A stretch of 64,000 nucleotides of DNA, from contig CALATA010000021.1 of the NCBI GenBank assembly GCA_937888905.1, forward strand, positions 1 to 64,000, read 5' to 3'. Each line of letters begins with the position of its first letter. Within the stretch, counting starts at the first letter, position 1. Below are positions 34,210-41,315 of the stretch, one piece after another. The DNA is from Terrimonas sp937888905 (GTDB lineage: Bacteria; Bacteroidota; Bacteroidia; Chitinophagales; Chitinophagaceae). The notes below the pieces were generated by a model that was not told the DNA's origin, ran no database searches, and saw only the letters and a list, made by a program, of their open reading frames with translations. The translations under genes and the position numbers were made by a program.

Positions 34210-34929
34210 ATGACAGACTTAAAAGGTAAGACAGCATTAATCACCGGCGCCAGCCGCAGTTTGGGTAAAGCCACTGCTATTGCATTGGCCAAAGAAGGCG
34301 TCAACATCGCGATCACAGGCAGGGATACCAAAAAACTGGAAGAAACCGCTACTGAATTAAGAGCATTGGGTGTCAATGTCACTTATGCAGCATTTGATGT
34401 AGCCAACCAGGAGGCAGTGAACGCAGGCATCGAAAAGATTGCGAAGCAATTTCCGCAGATAGATATATTGATTAACAACGCGGGCATTGCCGGCCTCGGA
34501 TCTGTGGAAGAAATGCCGACGGCCAAATGGGAAGAAATTATCCAGGTAAACGTTTTAGGCGTTTATTATGTAGCGAAAGCTGTTATCCCTTTGCTGAAAG
34601 CGAATGGCGGTGGTGATATCATCAATGTGGCTTCAACGGCTGGTTTGAAAGGCAGCGCAAATTACTCTGCCTACAGCGCCTCTAAAGCCGCTGTTATGCG
34701 TTTCTCTGAATCATTGATGCTGGAAATGCGCAAAGAGAATATCCGCGTCGTTACCCTCACGCCCAGCACGATTGCTACGGATATGACGATAACGGATTTA
34801 AAAATCACCGATGGCAACCCGGATAAAGTTTTACAACCCGAAGACTTCGCCCAGTTAATTGTTGATATCCTGAAATTTGAAAGAAGGGCGCTGATTGCAA
34901 ATGCTTCTATTTTCAGCAGCAACCCCTGA
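34210..34929 (+). CDS. Short-chain dehydrogenase/reductase (SDR), 3-oxoacyl-ACP reductase-like
   Basis: A 239-residue classical SDR. The NAD(P)-binding TGASRSLGKA (13-22, TGxxxGxG variant), NNAGIAG (87-93), catalytic Ser in VASTAG (about 139-144) and YSAYSASK (about 151-158, YxxxK) are intact. The Arg in TGRDTKK after strand 2 suggests NADP preference. The C-terminal DMTITDLKITDGNPDKVLQPEDFAQLIVDIL fits FabG-like proteins. The substrate is unknown. It is divergent from the radical SAM operon, 150 bp away. Confidence 0.88.
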   Translation: MTDLKGKTALITGASRSLGKATAIALAKEGVNIAITGRDTKKLEETATELRALGVNVTYAAFDVANQEAVNAGIEKIAKQFPQIDILINNAGIAGLGSVEEMPTAKWEEIIQVNVLGVYYVAKAVIPLLKANGGGDIINVASTAGLKGSANYSAYSASKAAVMRFSESLMLEMRKENIRVVTLTPSTIATDMTITDLKITDGNPDKVLQPEDFAQLIVDILKFERRALIANASIFSSNP

Positions 34930-34973
34930 TAAATTTGAGTGCGGTTGGAAAACCTTAAGCCCGAACCCGATCG

Positions 34974-34999
34974 CACGCAAAGGCGCATAAGGAGCAAAG
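34974..34999. repeat. CACGCAAAGACGCATAAGG-type intergenic repeat, copy 1
   Basis: CACGCAAAGGCGCATAAGGA and following AGCAAAG. Related copies lie at 38721-38750, 39961-39987 and, inverted and decayed, at 60445-60467. Confidence 0.8.
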
Positions 35000-35052
35000 G
35001 CGCAATTTTTGCACCAGGTGGAGTAGGTATAAGATATCAACCTGTTTAAATA

Positions 35053-35080
35053 AAAAGCCGCGGTATTTTCTGCGGCTTTT
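35053..35080 (+). terminator. Terminator downstream of the SDR gene
   Basis: AAAAGCCGC-GGTATTTTCT-GCGGCTTTT, a perfect stem with flanking A and T runs. Confidence 0.8.
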
Positions 35081-35309
35081 GTTTAACTAGTTTTATTCTT
35101 CTGCGTGAATGATAAGCTGAGCCTAACCAGGAATGATGGGGGTTTTATCGCTTGTTGGTTTATGAATTATCATTAAGGTATTGTCGCGCTCTAGTATTTA
35201 TTAAACGGGTAACAAATTGTTATAGGCACCGTGTTTTCACCCTTGTTATTGGGCATGCGTTAGAATTATTTTGTGGCACCAATTCCACCATAAACTAAAA
35301 CTTTTTATC

Positions 35310-35834
35310 ATGCCTGATTTTCTTTTACAAATTTCCTACAATCTTATCGCCTCGTTCGTTTTTTTGTTTGCGATTCTTTTTTTCCTAAGACCCAGCATCA
35401 AGATAGCAGACAAAATAGCATTTCACCAAGATTAAGACAACAAACCCTGCTTTAGAATTAAATTTTATAACACTTCGCTCTATTCAGGATATGATGTGAT
35501 TATAAATCTCCGGGAACTAGAAGAGGTTCCAGCACATCCCAAAGGCAAGGATGTCTACGTTCGCAACATCGTTTTGACAACGCCACAATTTCCTTATATC
35601 CCACGTTGGTTGCCTAAAAGGTTTCTGAAAGTCCACGCACACCATTGCATTCAAGTTAAAACCTTTGAAGATTTAAAGGCGATATTAGTACAGCCAAATA
35701 AGTCGCTTCAAATCAGAATTACTCTAAGACACGGATTAACCGGACTTAGCAAGAACCTTGTAAAAGATTTTCAAAGATCTAAAGCCATAGTAGACGGAGA
35801 ATACGAGTTCGGCAATTGCTTAACCATCAACTAA
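35310..35834 (+). pseudogene. Membrane-anchored protein ORF interrupted by one in-frame TAA
   Basis: A 175-codon reading frame with a single TAA at codon 42 (35433-35435). The first part has one membrane helix (MPDFLLQISYNLIASFVFLF then AILFFLRPSIKIADKIAFHQD). After the stop the same frame continues DNKPCFRIKFYNTSLYSGYD and ends EYEFGNCLTIN with no other stop. The join reads like one protein: anchor, then a beta-rich cytosolic domain, a layout I associate with small uncharacterised Bacteroidota proteins. A GTG at 35496 could start the second half alone (112 residues). Either a nonsense mutation, a sequencing error, or read-through. A promoter and terminator bracket the unit. Confidence 0.7.
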
Positions 35835-35901
35835 TTACCTATATGGTACGATAATTGTTTTTTTCTATATAACTTTATAATCAACTAAAAGAAAAATAGT
35901 T

Positions 35902-35964
35902 ATGAATACAAGTTTTGATACCAAGGGCTAAACAGCATTAGCCGAAAACATTGACGAAATTTAA
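35902..35964 (+). pseudogene. Short ORF, also with an internal in-frame TAA
   Basis: ATG at 35902 opens MNTSFDTKG-stop-TALAENIDEI-stop in a single frame. The part after the first TAA looks like protein sequence. It lies between the interrupted membrane ORF and a strong terminator at 35971. It may be a small peptide gene, a remnant, or chance. Confidence 0.3.
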
Positions 35965-35970
35965 TTTAGA

Positions 35971-35998
35971 AAATAGACCGTTATTCACGGTCTATTTT
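35971..35998 (+). terminator. Terminator after the interrupted ORF unit
   Basis: AAATAGACCG-TTATTCA-CGGTCTATTTT, stem with flanking A and T runs. It marks the end of the transcription unit 35270-35998. Confidence 0.8.
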
Positions 35999-36070
35999 CA
36001 TAAAGTTCGCACCCTCATGTCTCTCCCTAGACTATTCACTTGTTCAATAATAAAAATTTTATCTGCACTA

Positions 36071-37219
36071 TTATAAGTGATTACCGGGCTGGTTATCTCT
36101 CGCAAACATTCCCAATAACCAATCCACGGCTCCTTCCGAATGCAGTCGCTCCGTTGATTCCAACGTTATTGCTGTCACTTCTGCTGCGCGTTCCAACATT
36201 TTCTTCTCATAGACCGCAATACCCTCACCGGAGATCAGCGCCTCCGCCAACTCATACGCATCCTGCATCGCCATGTTCACGCCTTCGCCGGCATAAGGTG
36301 GCATGCGATGCGCCGCATCTCCGAGCATGGTTAAGTTGGGGAGTGATTTCCATTCCTGGTCGGGTGGACAATGATATTGCGGGCGGGCGACAAACCATAT
36401 TTCTTCCCCGGTAAATAATTCCTGCCATTCTTCACTCCATTCGCCAAAGGCTTTTTTAAACCAGTCATATACCTCTTGCTTTTTCGTGAAGTCGATGCCC
36501 GAGTTTTGGGCCCAGTTTTCCTCTACGTTGCAGCCGGTATAAAACGATAAACATCCATCCCCTTTGGCACTCAGTATCAGCGATTGACTTTTCCCTAAGG
36601 CAAATACCTTCCCTCCTTTCACCAGTTCCCAAAGCTTCGGCGCATTTTGCGAAGCATGATAGATATTGCCTTCAATGATCGTGATGCCGGAATAGACAGG
36701 TTTTATGTCAGTGATATATGACCGGATTTTTGAGTTGGCTCCATCAGCGGCTATCACTATATCGGCATATGCCGTTGTTCCGTTTTTGAATTGTAGTTGC
36801 CAGCCTTCGCCCTGCGGGCTCATCGATATAAAATGGCTTTCCCATACTATGGTTCCGGCCTTTAATGATTCGAGCAAGATCATGCGCAAATCCGCGCGAT
36901 CAATTTCAGGACGATCTTCAGCCGCACCCTTTTCGCCGGTATGTTCGTCGTACAAGATATACATGCCTTCATCCATCACACGCAGCGTACCTGCATCCGG
37001 CCGGTGATATTTATAGAATGCTTCCAGCAAACCCGCGCGGCGCAATGCTTCGAGCCCCGACTCTTCGTGCAGGTCCAGCGTTGCTCCCTGCGATCTTGCT
37101 TCTTTGTGGTTATCGCGCTCGTAGACTTTTATGTCCGCGCCCTTCAATTGCAGCAGTCTTGCGAGCACCAGTCCGCCTGGGCCGCCACCGATGATGGCTA
37201 TCTTTTTATCTTTTATCAT
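36071..37219 (-). CDS. FAD-dependent monooxygenase, Tet(X)-like
   Basis: A 382-residue flavoprotein monooxygenase. It has the Rossmann GGGPGGLVLARLLQ (11-24), EARSQGATLDLHEESGLEALRRAGLL (about 41-66), the DRADLRMILL active-site Arg segment, and the second FAD motif MLGDAAHRMPPYAGEGVNMAMQDAYELAEAL (about 298-328). Spacing and motifs such as the YERDN and GATLDLH segments follow tetracycline-degrading Tet(X) from memory more closely than general phenol hydroxylases. Whether it attacks tetracyclines is unknown. Its -7 element TAATTTTG is at 37237-37244. Confidence 0.85.
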   Translation of the reverse strand: MIKDKKIAIIGGGPGGLVLARLLQLKGADIKVYERDNHKEARSQGATLDLHEESGLEALRRAGLLEAFYKYHRPDAGTLRVMDEGMYILYDEHTGEKGAAEDRPEIDRADLRMILLESLKAGTIVWESHFISMSPQGEGWQLQFKNGTTAYADIVIAADGANSKIRSYITDIKPVYSGITIIEGNIYHASQNAPKLWELVKGGKVFALGKSQSLILSAKGDGCLSFYTGCNVEENWAQNSGIDFTKKQEVYDWFKKAFGEWSEEWQELFTGEEIWFVARPQYHCPPDQEWKSLPNLTMLGDAAHRMPPYAGEGVNMAMQDAYELAEALISGEGIAVYEKKMLERAAEVTAITLESTERLHSEGAVDWLLGMFARDNQPGNHL

Positions 37220-37236
37220 ACCGTTTGTTTGCGGTA

Positions 37237-37244
37237 CAAAATTA
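37237..37244 (-). promoter_or_regulatory. Putative -7 element (TAATTTTG) for the monooxygenase gene
   Basis: Read on the minus strand, exact TAnnTTTG match 17 bases before the ATG. Confidence 0.5.
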
Positions 37245-37289
37245 TCATCAGGGCGAGGCGGGGAATTGTACTTTTCGGACGTTTTTGCG

Positions 37290-37411
37290 TCGCAAGTAAT
37301 AAGTATTAGGTATTAAGTACTAAGTTATATGTAGTGAACCGACGGCCTCGAGGGCCTCAGCCACTAGTTCACTGTTCAGCGTTCATTTTTTAACTTTTGA
37401 CTTTTGAATTA
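37290..37411. repeat. Heptad array - inverted repeat - heptad array element
   Basis: AAGTAAT/AAGTATT/AGGTATT/AAGTACT/AAGTTAT heptads, then an AGTGAAC ... GTTCACT inverted repeat (37333-37373) enclosing GGCCTCGAGGGCC, then GTTCACT/GTTCAGC/GTTCATT and TTTTGAC/TTTTGAATT heptads that end in the stop codon of the VOC gene. Confidence 0.85.
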
Positions 37412-37801
37412 ATTCACTTCCGTACATATCTCCACCAGGAATCCATCCAGATCCCGCACATACGCTACTGTTTGTCCCCAGGGCTTTTGCTTCGGCTCTT
37501 CATAAAGTGTGGCGCCGTTTTCGACCGCTTTTTTCACCAACGCATCCACATCCTCCGTCACAAAACCGATCTCAATACCAAATGGCTTTGCGGATACATC
37601 GGCTTTTGCAAATCCTCCTTTCAGGTTGCTTCCGGCTAGTGTGTTGGAGGCAAATGACAAGGTAGTAGCTCCTGTGTCAAGTTCCCCATAGTCATTGTCC
37701 GGCGATATAAACCGGCGCTGCAGGCCAAATACATTTTCATAAAATATGATTGTCTTTTCTACGTCATTTACATAGAGGATAGTGTAGGCAAATTTTATCA
37801 T
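37409..37801 (-). CDS. VOC-family protein (glyoxalase/bleomycin-resistance-like)
   Basis: A 130-residue vicinal-oxygen-chelate protein with two beta-alpha-beta-beta-beta modules (residues 1-60 and 65-130). It begins MIKFAYTILYVNDVEKTIIFYENVFG and ends with a metal-site Glu in DLDGFLVEICTE. Such proteins bind a metal or sequester toxic compounds; the ligand is not predictable. The TAA stop is written by the adjacent heptad array. Confidence 0.87.
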   Translation of the reverse strand: MIKFAYTILYVNDVEKTIIFYENVFGLQRRFISPDNDYGELDTGATTLSFASNTLAGSNLKGGFAKADVSAKPFGIEIGFVTEDVDALVKKAVENGATLYEEPKQKPWGQTVAYVRDLDGFLVEICTEVN

Positions 37802-37807
37802 GAGAGG

Positions 37808-37925
37808 GGATTAAGTATTAAGTAATAAGTATTAGGTATTAAGTAGTGCTTTGCTTCTTTGCATGAACCTGGTGCTCCGGTAACCACAGCCATCTTTTTT
37901 TTGACTTTTGAATTTTTACTTTTGA
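37808..37925. repeat. Heptamer-phased intergenic array
   Basis: ATTAAGT/ATTAAGT/AATAAGT/ATTAGGT/ATTAAGT heptads at 37811-37845 and TTTTGAC/TTTTGAATTTTTACTTTTGAC words at 37899-37925; the latter encode the last residues (SQK-stop) of the next minus-strand gene. Confidence 0.8.
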
Positions 37926-38671
37926 CTTAACAAAGCCAGCTGTATAAACTTACCATTCTTATTTTTATTCAATTCCTTCGGCAGTACACCCGATAACTTT
38001 TTTACTTCTTTGATAAAATGCGACTGATCCGCAAAGTCCTGCTGCGGATACAACTTTCCTTCTTTGATGTGATGAAAGGATGCCCGGAAACGGATGATGT
38101 TACAGTACGCTTTCAACGGCAAGCCAAACTGCGGCGAAAAATACCTGTTGAGCTGACGATTGGTCCAGAATAGTTTATCCGATAGATCCTTTATAGTTAC
38201 AGATCCGTTGGATGTATGTATCAGTTCAAACAATTTCTTTTTTCGTTCATCTGTTTTTTCCGGTAATCGTTGCTTTATTGCTGAAGAGGCTTTCTCACAA
38301 AATTGTTTAAAGTCTTCCAGATCTTTTTCCTCCAATTCCCAAAATCCGTCCGGCATTCGTTTCCCGCTATTGATGATACCGGCCACCTGCCGGCCAAGCA
38401 ATAGCTCCGCGCCCAAAGGTTTGAGGCTGATGGCAAACATGATCGTTCCGGATGCAATCTCCACCTGCTCCGGATGTGTGCTTATACCTAACAGGCTTGC
38501 ATGAAAAGGTTCCAACGCCGACCTGGAAAAAAACAGGTCGATGCGACCGTCGGGCAGGATCACAACTTGCTTCGCCGTGGTCGATTTGTTTTGCAATAAC
38601 CAGAAACTTTCGACATAGTCGGCCAGGAACGCGTCAGGTTTTACAAGTTGGTATATGATGTCGTTAATCAT
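37916..38671 (-). CDS. Helix-turn-helix regulator, AraC type with DUF6597-like N terminus
   Basis: A 251-residue protein. The N-terminal 110 residues (LVKPDAFLADYVESFWLLQNK ... VVILPDGRIDLFFS) fit the DUF6597 sensor region, and the C-terminal 100 residues are an AraC HTH domain (DLSDKLFWTNRQLNRYFSPQFGLPLKAYCNIIRFRASFHHI and DQSHFIKEVKKLSGVLPKEL). It probably senses a small molecule and regulates genes nearby, perhaps the VOC gene 114 bp downstream in the same direction. The extreme C terminus is encoded by repeat sequence. Confidence 0.85.
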   Translation of the reverse strand: MINDIIYQLVKPDAFLADYVESFWLLQNKSTTAKQVVILPDGRIDLFFSRSALEPFHASLLGISTHPEQVEIASGTIMFAISLKPLGAELLLGRQVAGIINSGKRMPDGFWELEEKDLEDFKQFCEKASSAIKQRLPEKTDERKKKLFELIHTSNGSVTIKDLSDKLFWTNRQLNRYFSPQFGLPLKAYCNIIRFRASFHHIKEGKLYPQQDFADQSHFIKEVKKLSGVLPKELNKNKNGKFIQLALLSQK

Positions 38672-38720
38672 TCAGAAAACGATTACAATAGCTAAAACAT
38701 CGCGTGAAAAGCCGCCAGCT

Positions 38721-38796
38721 TCACGCAAAGACGCATAAGAAGCAGAGACGCCAAGATTACCTTGTACCTTACACCTTACGCCTTAAACCTTACCCC
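38721..38796. repeat. CACGCAAAGACGC repeat (copy 2) followed by heptads
   Basis: TCACGCAAAGACGCATAAGA at 38721-38740, then ACCTTGT/ACCTTAC/ACCTTAC/GCCTTAA/ACCTTAC/CCCTCAC heptads running into the stop codon of the hxlR-type gene. Confidence 0.8.
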
Positions 38797-39150
38797 TCAC
38801 TTCCCCATTACTTTCTTCCGGTGTTCATGCCCCCAATCGGAAAGATTGTTGATAACCGATTGCAGCTTGCGGCCGTATTCTGTTAATTCATATAAGACAG
38901 TTATGGGTTGTGTATCCTGTACCGTGCGTTTTACCAGCTTGTGCATTTCCATTTCCTTTAACTCTTTACTCAACATGCGGTTGGAAATACCTTTTACATC
39001 CGCGAGGATATCGGAGAAGCGCCGCTGTTGGTGAAAACAGAGTACGGCAATAATGGATATCGTCCATTTGCCATTGAGCACATCCATGGCATCGTGCACT
39101 GCCAGTATGTTTTTTTTACAGTCTTCGTGGGAATGTTTTTTGTCTGCCAT
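38797..39150 (-). CDS. HxlR-family transcriptional regulator
   Basis: A 117-residue winged-helix regulator: CKKNILAVHDAMDVLNGKWTISIIAVL (11-37) and the HTH RRFSDILADVKGISNRMLSKELKEMEMHKLVKRTV (43-77), with Cys at residue 11 in the position that senses redox or aldehydes in relatives. It is divergent from the nitroreductase gene, and a perfect palindrome lies 10 bp before its start; it most likely represses itself and the nitroreductase. Confidence 0.92.
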   Translation of the reverse strand: MADKKHSHEDCKKNILAVHDAMDVLNGKWTISIIAVLCFHQQRRFSDILADVKGISNRMLSKELKEMEMHKLVKRTVQDTQPITVLYELTEYGRKLQSVINNLSDWGHEHRKKVMGK

Positions 39151-39152
39151 AT

Positions 39153-39208
39153 GTTACCAGGTTACCTGCAGGTAACCATTACTTTTGATTACCTTGTTAC
39201 AAAAGTAT
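39153..39208. promoter_or_regulatory. Operator region between hxlR-type gene and nitroreductase
   Basis: Perfect 18-bp palindrome GGTTACCTGCAGGTAACC at 39160-39177, flanked by further GTTACC half-sites (39153-39158 and, inverted or degenerate, GATTACC and GTTAC at 39187-39200). Confidence 0.75.
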
Positions 39209-39220
39209 ACAAAGCCGGGC

Positions 39221-39228
39221 TAATTTTG
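39221..39228 (+). promoter_or_regulatory. Putative -7 element (TAATTTTG) for the nitroreductase gene
   Basis: Exact TAnnTTTG match 22 bases before the ATG at 39251, downstream of the palindromic operator. Confidence 0.55.
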
Positions 39229-39250
39229 TCTTTCATTAAAAAATAACTCC

Positions 39251-39883
39251 ATGGCTTTACTAGACGATCTACAATGGCGCTATGCCACCAAAAAAATGAA
39301 CGGCCAGCCCGTTCCCACCGATAAACTCAATTACATCCTGGAAGCCGCGCGCCTGGCACCCTCCTCCTCCGGCCTTCAGCCTTACCGCCTTTTTGTGATC
39401 AGCAACAAAGAGCTGCTGGATAAGATCAAGCTTGTTTCTTTTAATCAAAGTCAGATCACCGATTGCTCGCACCTGCTGGTATGGGCCGCGTGGGATGGCT
39501 ATTCATATGAGCGCATCGACGACGTATTCAATTATACCATCAAAGAACGCGGCCTGCCGGATGATGCCATGAACGATTACAAACAACTGCTTTGGGGTAT
39601 GTACGAACCGCTGGGAGAAGATTGGCATAAAAGCCATTCTGCACGTCAGGCATATATTTCTTTTGGATTGGCGATCGCCGCCGCGGCAGAACAAAAAGTA
39701 GACGCTACCCCCATGGAAGGTTTTGAACCGGCACAAATGGACGCACTCCTGGGTCTCGACAAATTAGGCTTGAAAAGTGTGGTGATCCTTCCACTCGGCT
39801 ATCGCGCCGACGATGGAGACTGGCTGGTGAACCTCAAGAAGGTACGCACACCCAAAGAACAATTCATTACAGAGATAGCTTAA
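39251..39883 (+). CDS. NAD(P)H-dependent nitroreductase family protein
   Basis: A 210-residue FMN flavoprotein. It has the FMN phosphate-binding RRY/KKM-like start (LQWRYATKKMNG, 7-18), LAPSSSGLQPYRLFVI (35-50), and the C-terminal VVILPLGYRADDGDW. It probably reduces quinones, nitro-compounds or other electrophiles; control by the divergent HxlR regulator fits a role in electrophile stress. The 3' side has a hairpin terminator. Confidence 0.92.
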   Translation: MALLDDLQWRYATKKMNGQPVPTDKLNYILEAARLAPSSSGLQPYRLFVISNKELLDKIKLVSFNQSQITDCSHLLVWAAWDGYSYERIDDVFNYTIKERGLPDDAMNDYKQLLWGMYEPLGEDWHKSHSARQAYISFGLAIAAAAEQKVDATPMEGFEPAQMDALLGLDKLGLKSVVILPLGYRADDGDWLVNLKKVRTPKEQFITEIA

Positions 39884-39892
39884 TACCCTGAT

Positions 39893-39931
39893 CGTTGCCG
39901 GTGCGCTGTTTCGCTGTACCGGCAGCGATTT
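39893..39931 (+). terminator. Probable terminator after the nitroreductase gene
   Basis: CGTTGCCGGT ... ACCGGCAGCG stem (15-nt loop) followed by ATTTTGATT. The T run is weak. Confidence 0.5.
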
Positions 39932-39960
39932 TGATTCAGCACCCTAATTATTGGCCGGTT

Positions 39961-40016
39961 TCACGCAAAGACGCATAAGGAGCAAAGCACTACTTATAAC
40001 TTAATACTTACTACTT
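39961..40016. repeat. CACGCAAAGACGC repeat (copy 3) followed by heptads
   Basis: TCACGCAAAGACGCATAAGG at 39961-39980, then ACTACTT/ATAACTT/AATACTT/ACTACTT/AATACTC heptads that contain the stop codon of the GNAT gene. Confidence 0.85.
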
Positions 40017-40532
40017 AATACTCTTCCGCATCATCAGATCTATCTGCTCATCCCCGCCAAGACGGAATACATGTTTATCAAAAGGTATAAATCCATTTTT
40101 TTCATAAAAACGGATGGCCTTGTGATTCTCTTCCCATACCCCAAGCCAGAGGCTGGTTTTATTCTTCTCCTTCGCCACTTCAAAAGCTTTATCATAGAGC
40201 AACTGCCCGATCTTCTTGCCGTGATAGGCATTTTTAACATAGATGCGTTCGATCTCCAGCGAAGTTGTTTCCTGCAATTCGGTTTGTGCGGCACCCGTAT
40301 TTAGCTTCATGTAGCCGATGGCCGTTTCATTTTCCCAGGCAATAAAAAAGAATGAATCCGGGTTGTCGAGTTCCGCTTGCAACACGGAAAGATTAAATTT
40401 TTCATCCAGGTATTGCTGCATGTCTGCTTCGGTATTGTCTCCTGCAAACGTCTCGTAAAAAGTTTCCCGGGCGATGGACTGGAGTTCGTTGATATGGTGC
40501 ACAGAGGCCGGGCTGAGATGAATGGATTGCAT
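40011..40532 (-). CDS. GNAT-family N-acetyltransferase
   Basis: A 173-residue GNAT. The acetyl-CoA pyrophosphate-binding motif is ERIYVKNAYHGKKIGQLLYDKAFEVAKEKN (about residues 93-122; Q/RxxGxG/A variant YHGKKIG), followed by LWLGVWEENHKAIRFYEKNGF, the conserved motif B. The substrate is unknown. The last two codons and the stop are written by heptad repeats. Confidence 0.9.
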   Translation of the reverse strand: MQSIHLSPASVHHINELQSIARETFYETFAGDNTEADMQQYLDEKFNLSVLQAELDNPDSFFFIAWENETAIGYMKLNTGAAQTELQETTSLEIERIYVKNAYHGKKIGQLLYDKAFEVAKEKNKTSLWLGVWEENHKAIRFYEKNGFIPFDKHVFRLGGDEQIDLMMRKSIK

Positions 40533-40688
40533 TGCCGAAAAAACTGTTTGGTGGCAAGGTAAAATATTTTCCTGCGCAGTCCATTTAACAAATGATAAAG
40601 AAACGGGAAAAATCCCCTCCCCGCCGCGGCGGCGCCTGTTAATGCTTTACCGTAGGTTTACAATTACAACCTTATACAACCCTCAATT

Positions 40689-41189
40689 ATGAAAAAGTCG
40701 CTCCTTATCCTTGTTTTTCTTTTCTCCGCCACCCTATGTTTTTCACAGGACATCGCCAGTTGCTGCACTTCGCCCAAAGATGAAGGCCGGTGTACAGGCT
40801 CCGCTTATTGTACTGCCTGCAAAAACTGCAGCCGCTGCGCCCATTGCGGCTCCGGCGGAACCTGCGGCGTGTGCGCCACTGTTGCAGAACCGGAAGAACC
40901 GAAGAAACCCCGTACGAGGAATAAGAACAGCCCTTCCTCCGGTCAAACTGGTAACAAGGCCCGTCCTAACACCGCTCAAAATGACGGGACAGCCATAAAC
41001 GCGCCTGCGCAATTCGAAGCTATTGCTGACGTCAACCTGCGTTCGGGTCCGGGCGAAAATTTCCGCATCGTGGAAAAGATCCCTAAGGGAGCAAAATTGG
41101 TAAAACTCAGCCAGCGCGGCGCATGGTCGAAAGTACGCGTGATCAGCAGCAACAAAACAGGTTACGTTTTAAGTAAATATATTCGCTGA
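40689..41189 (+). CDS. Secreted Cys-rich protein with bacterial SH3 domain
   Basis: A 166-residue exported protein. A signal peptide (MKKSLLILVFLFSATLCFSQ) is followed by ten Cys in residues 25-62 (CC, then C at 35, 41, 44, 47, 50, 53, 59, 62) with CxxC-like spacing. A Pro/Lys/Asn linker (68-105) leads to an SH3_3 domain (IADVNLRSGPGENFRIVEKIPKGAKLVKLS ... GYVLSKYIR, 112-166). The SH3 domain likely binds peptidoglycan or a protein; the Cys cluster could bind metal or form disulfides. A similar Cys/SH3 combination is not known to me. Confidence 0.8.
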   Translation: MKKSLLILVFLFSATLCFSQDIASCCTSPKDEGRCTGSAYCTACKNCSRCAHCGSGGTCGVCATVAEPEEPKKPRTRNKNSPSSGQTGNKARPNTAQNDGTAINAPAQFEAIADVNLRSGPGENFRIVEKIPKGAKLVKLSQRGAWSKVRVISSNKTGYVLSKYIR

Positions 41190-41315
41190 ATTGCCGTTTC
41201 GTACTTTCTAACTGCTATAACTAACCCTTAATACCGCATTTTAGGGAGAGGGAGAACTTTTTATTCCTCGTCTTTTTCATAGTTTTACTTAAGTCAGTTT
41301 TGATAATATCCTAAT

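Larger units (their letters stand above)
34930..35309. other. Spacer before the interrupted ORF
   Basis: This 380-bp spacer holds a CACGCAAAGG-type repeat (34974-34999), a terminator hairpin (35053-35080) and AT-rich sequence with a plausible promoter: TTG at 35243-35245 and TATTTTG at 35267-35273. I see no gene in it. Confidence 0.6.

Noticed and set aside
36040..36414. 124-codon open frame over the 3' end of the monooxygenase gene
   Set aside because: Low-complexity Pro/Arg product, antisense to a complete gene.
40621..40632. CCGCCGCGGCGG palindrome as operator
   Set aside because: A 12-bp GC palindrome is likely by chance in this composition, and it is not repeated near related genes.
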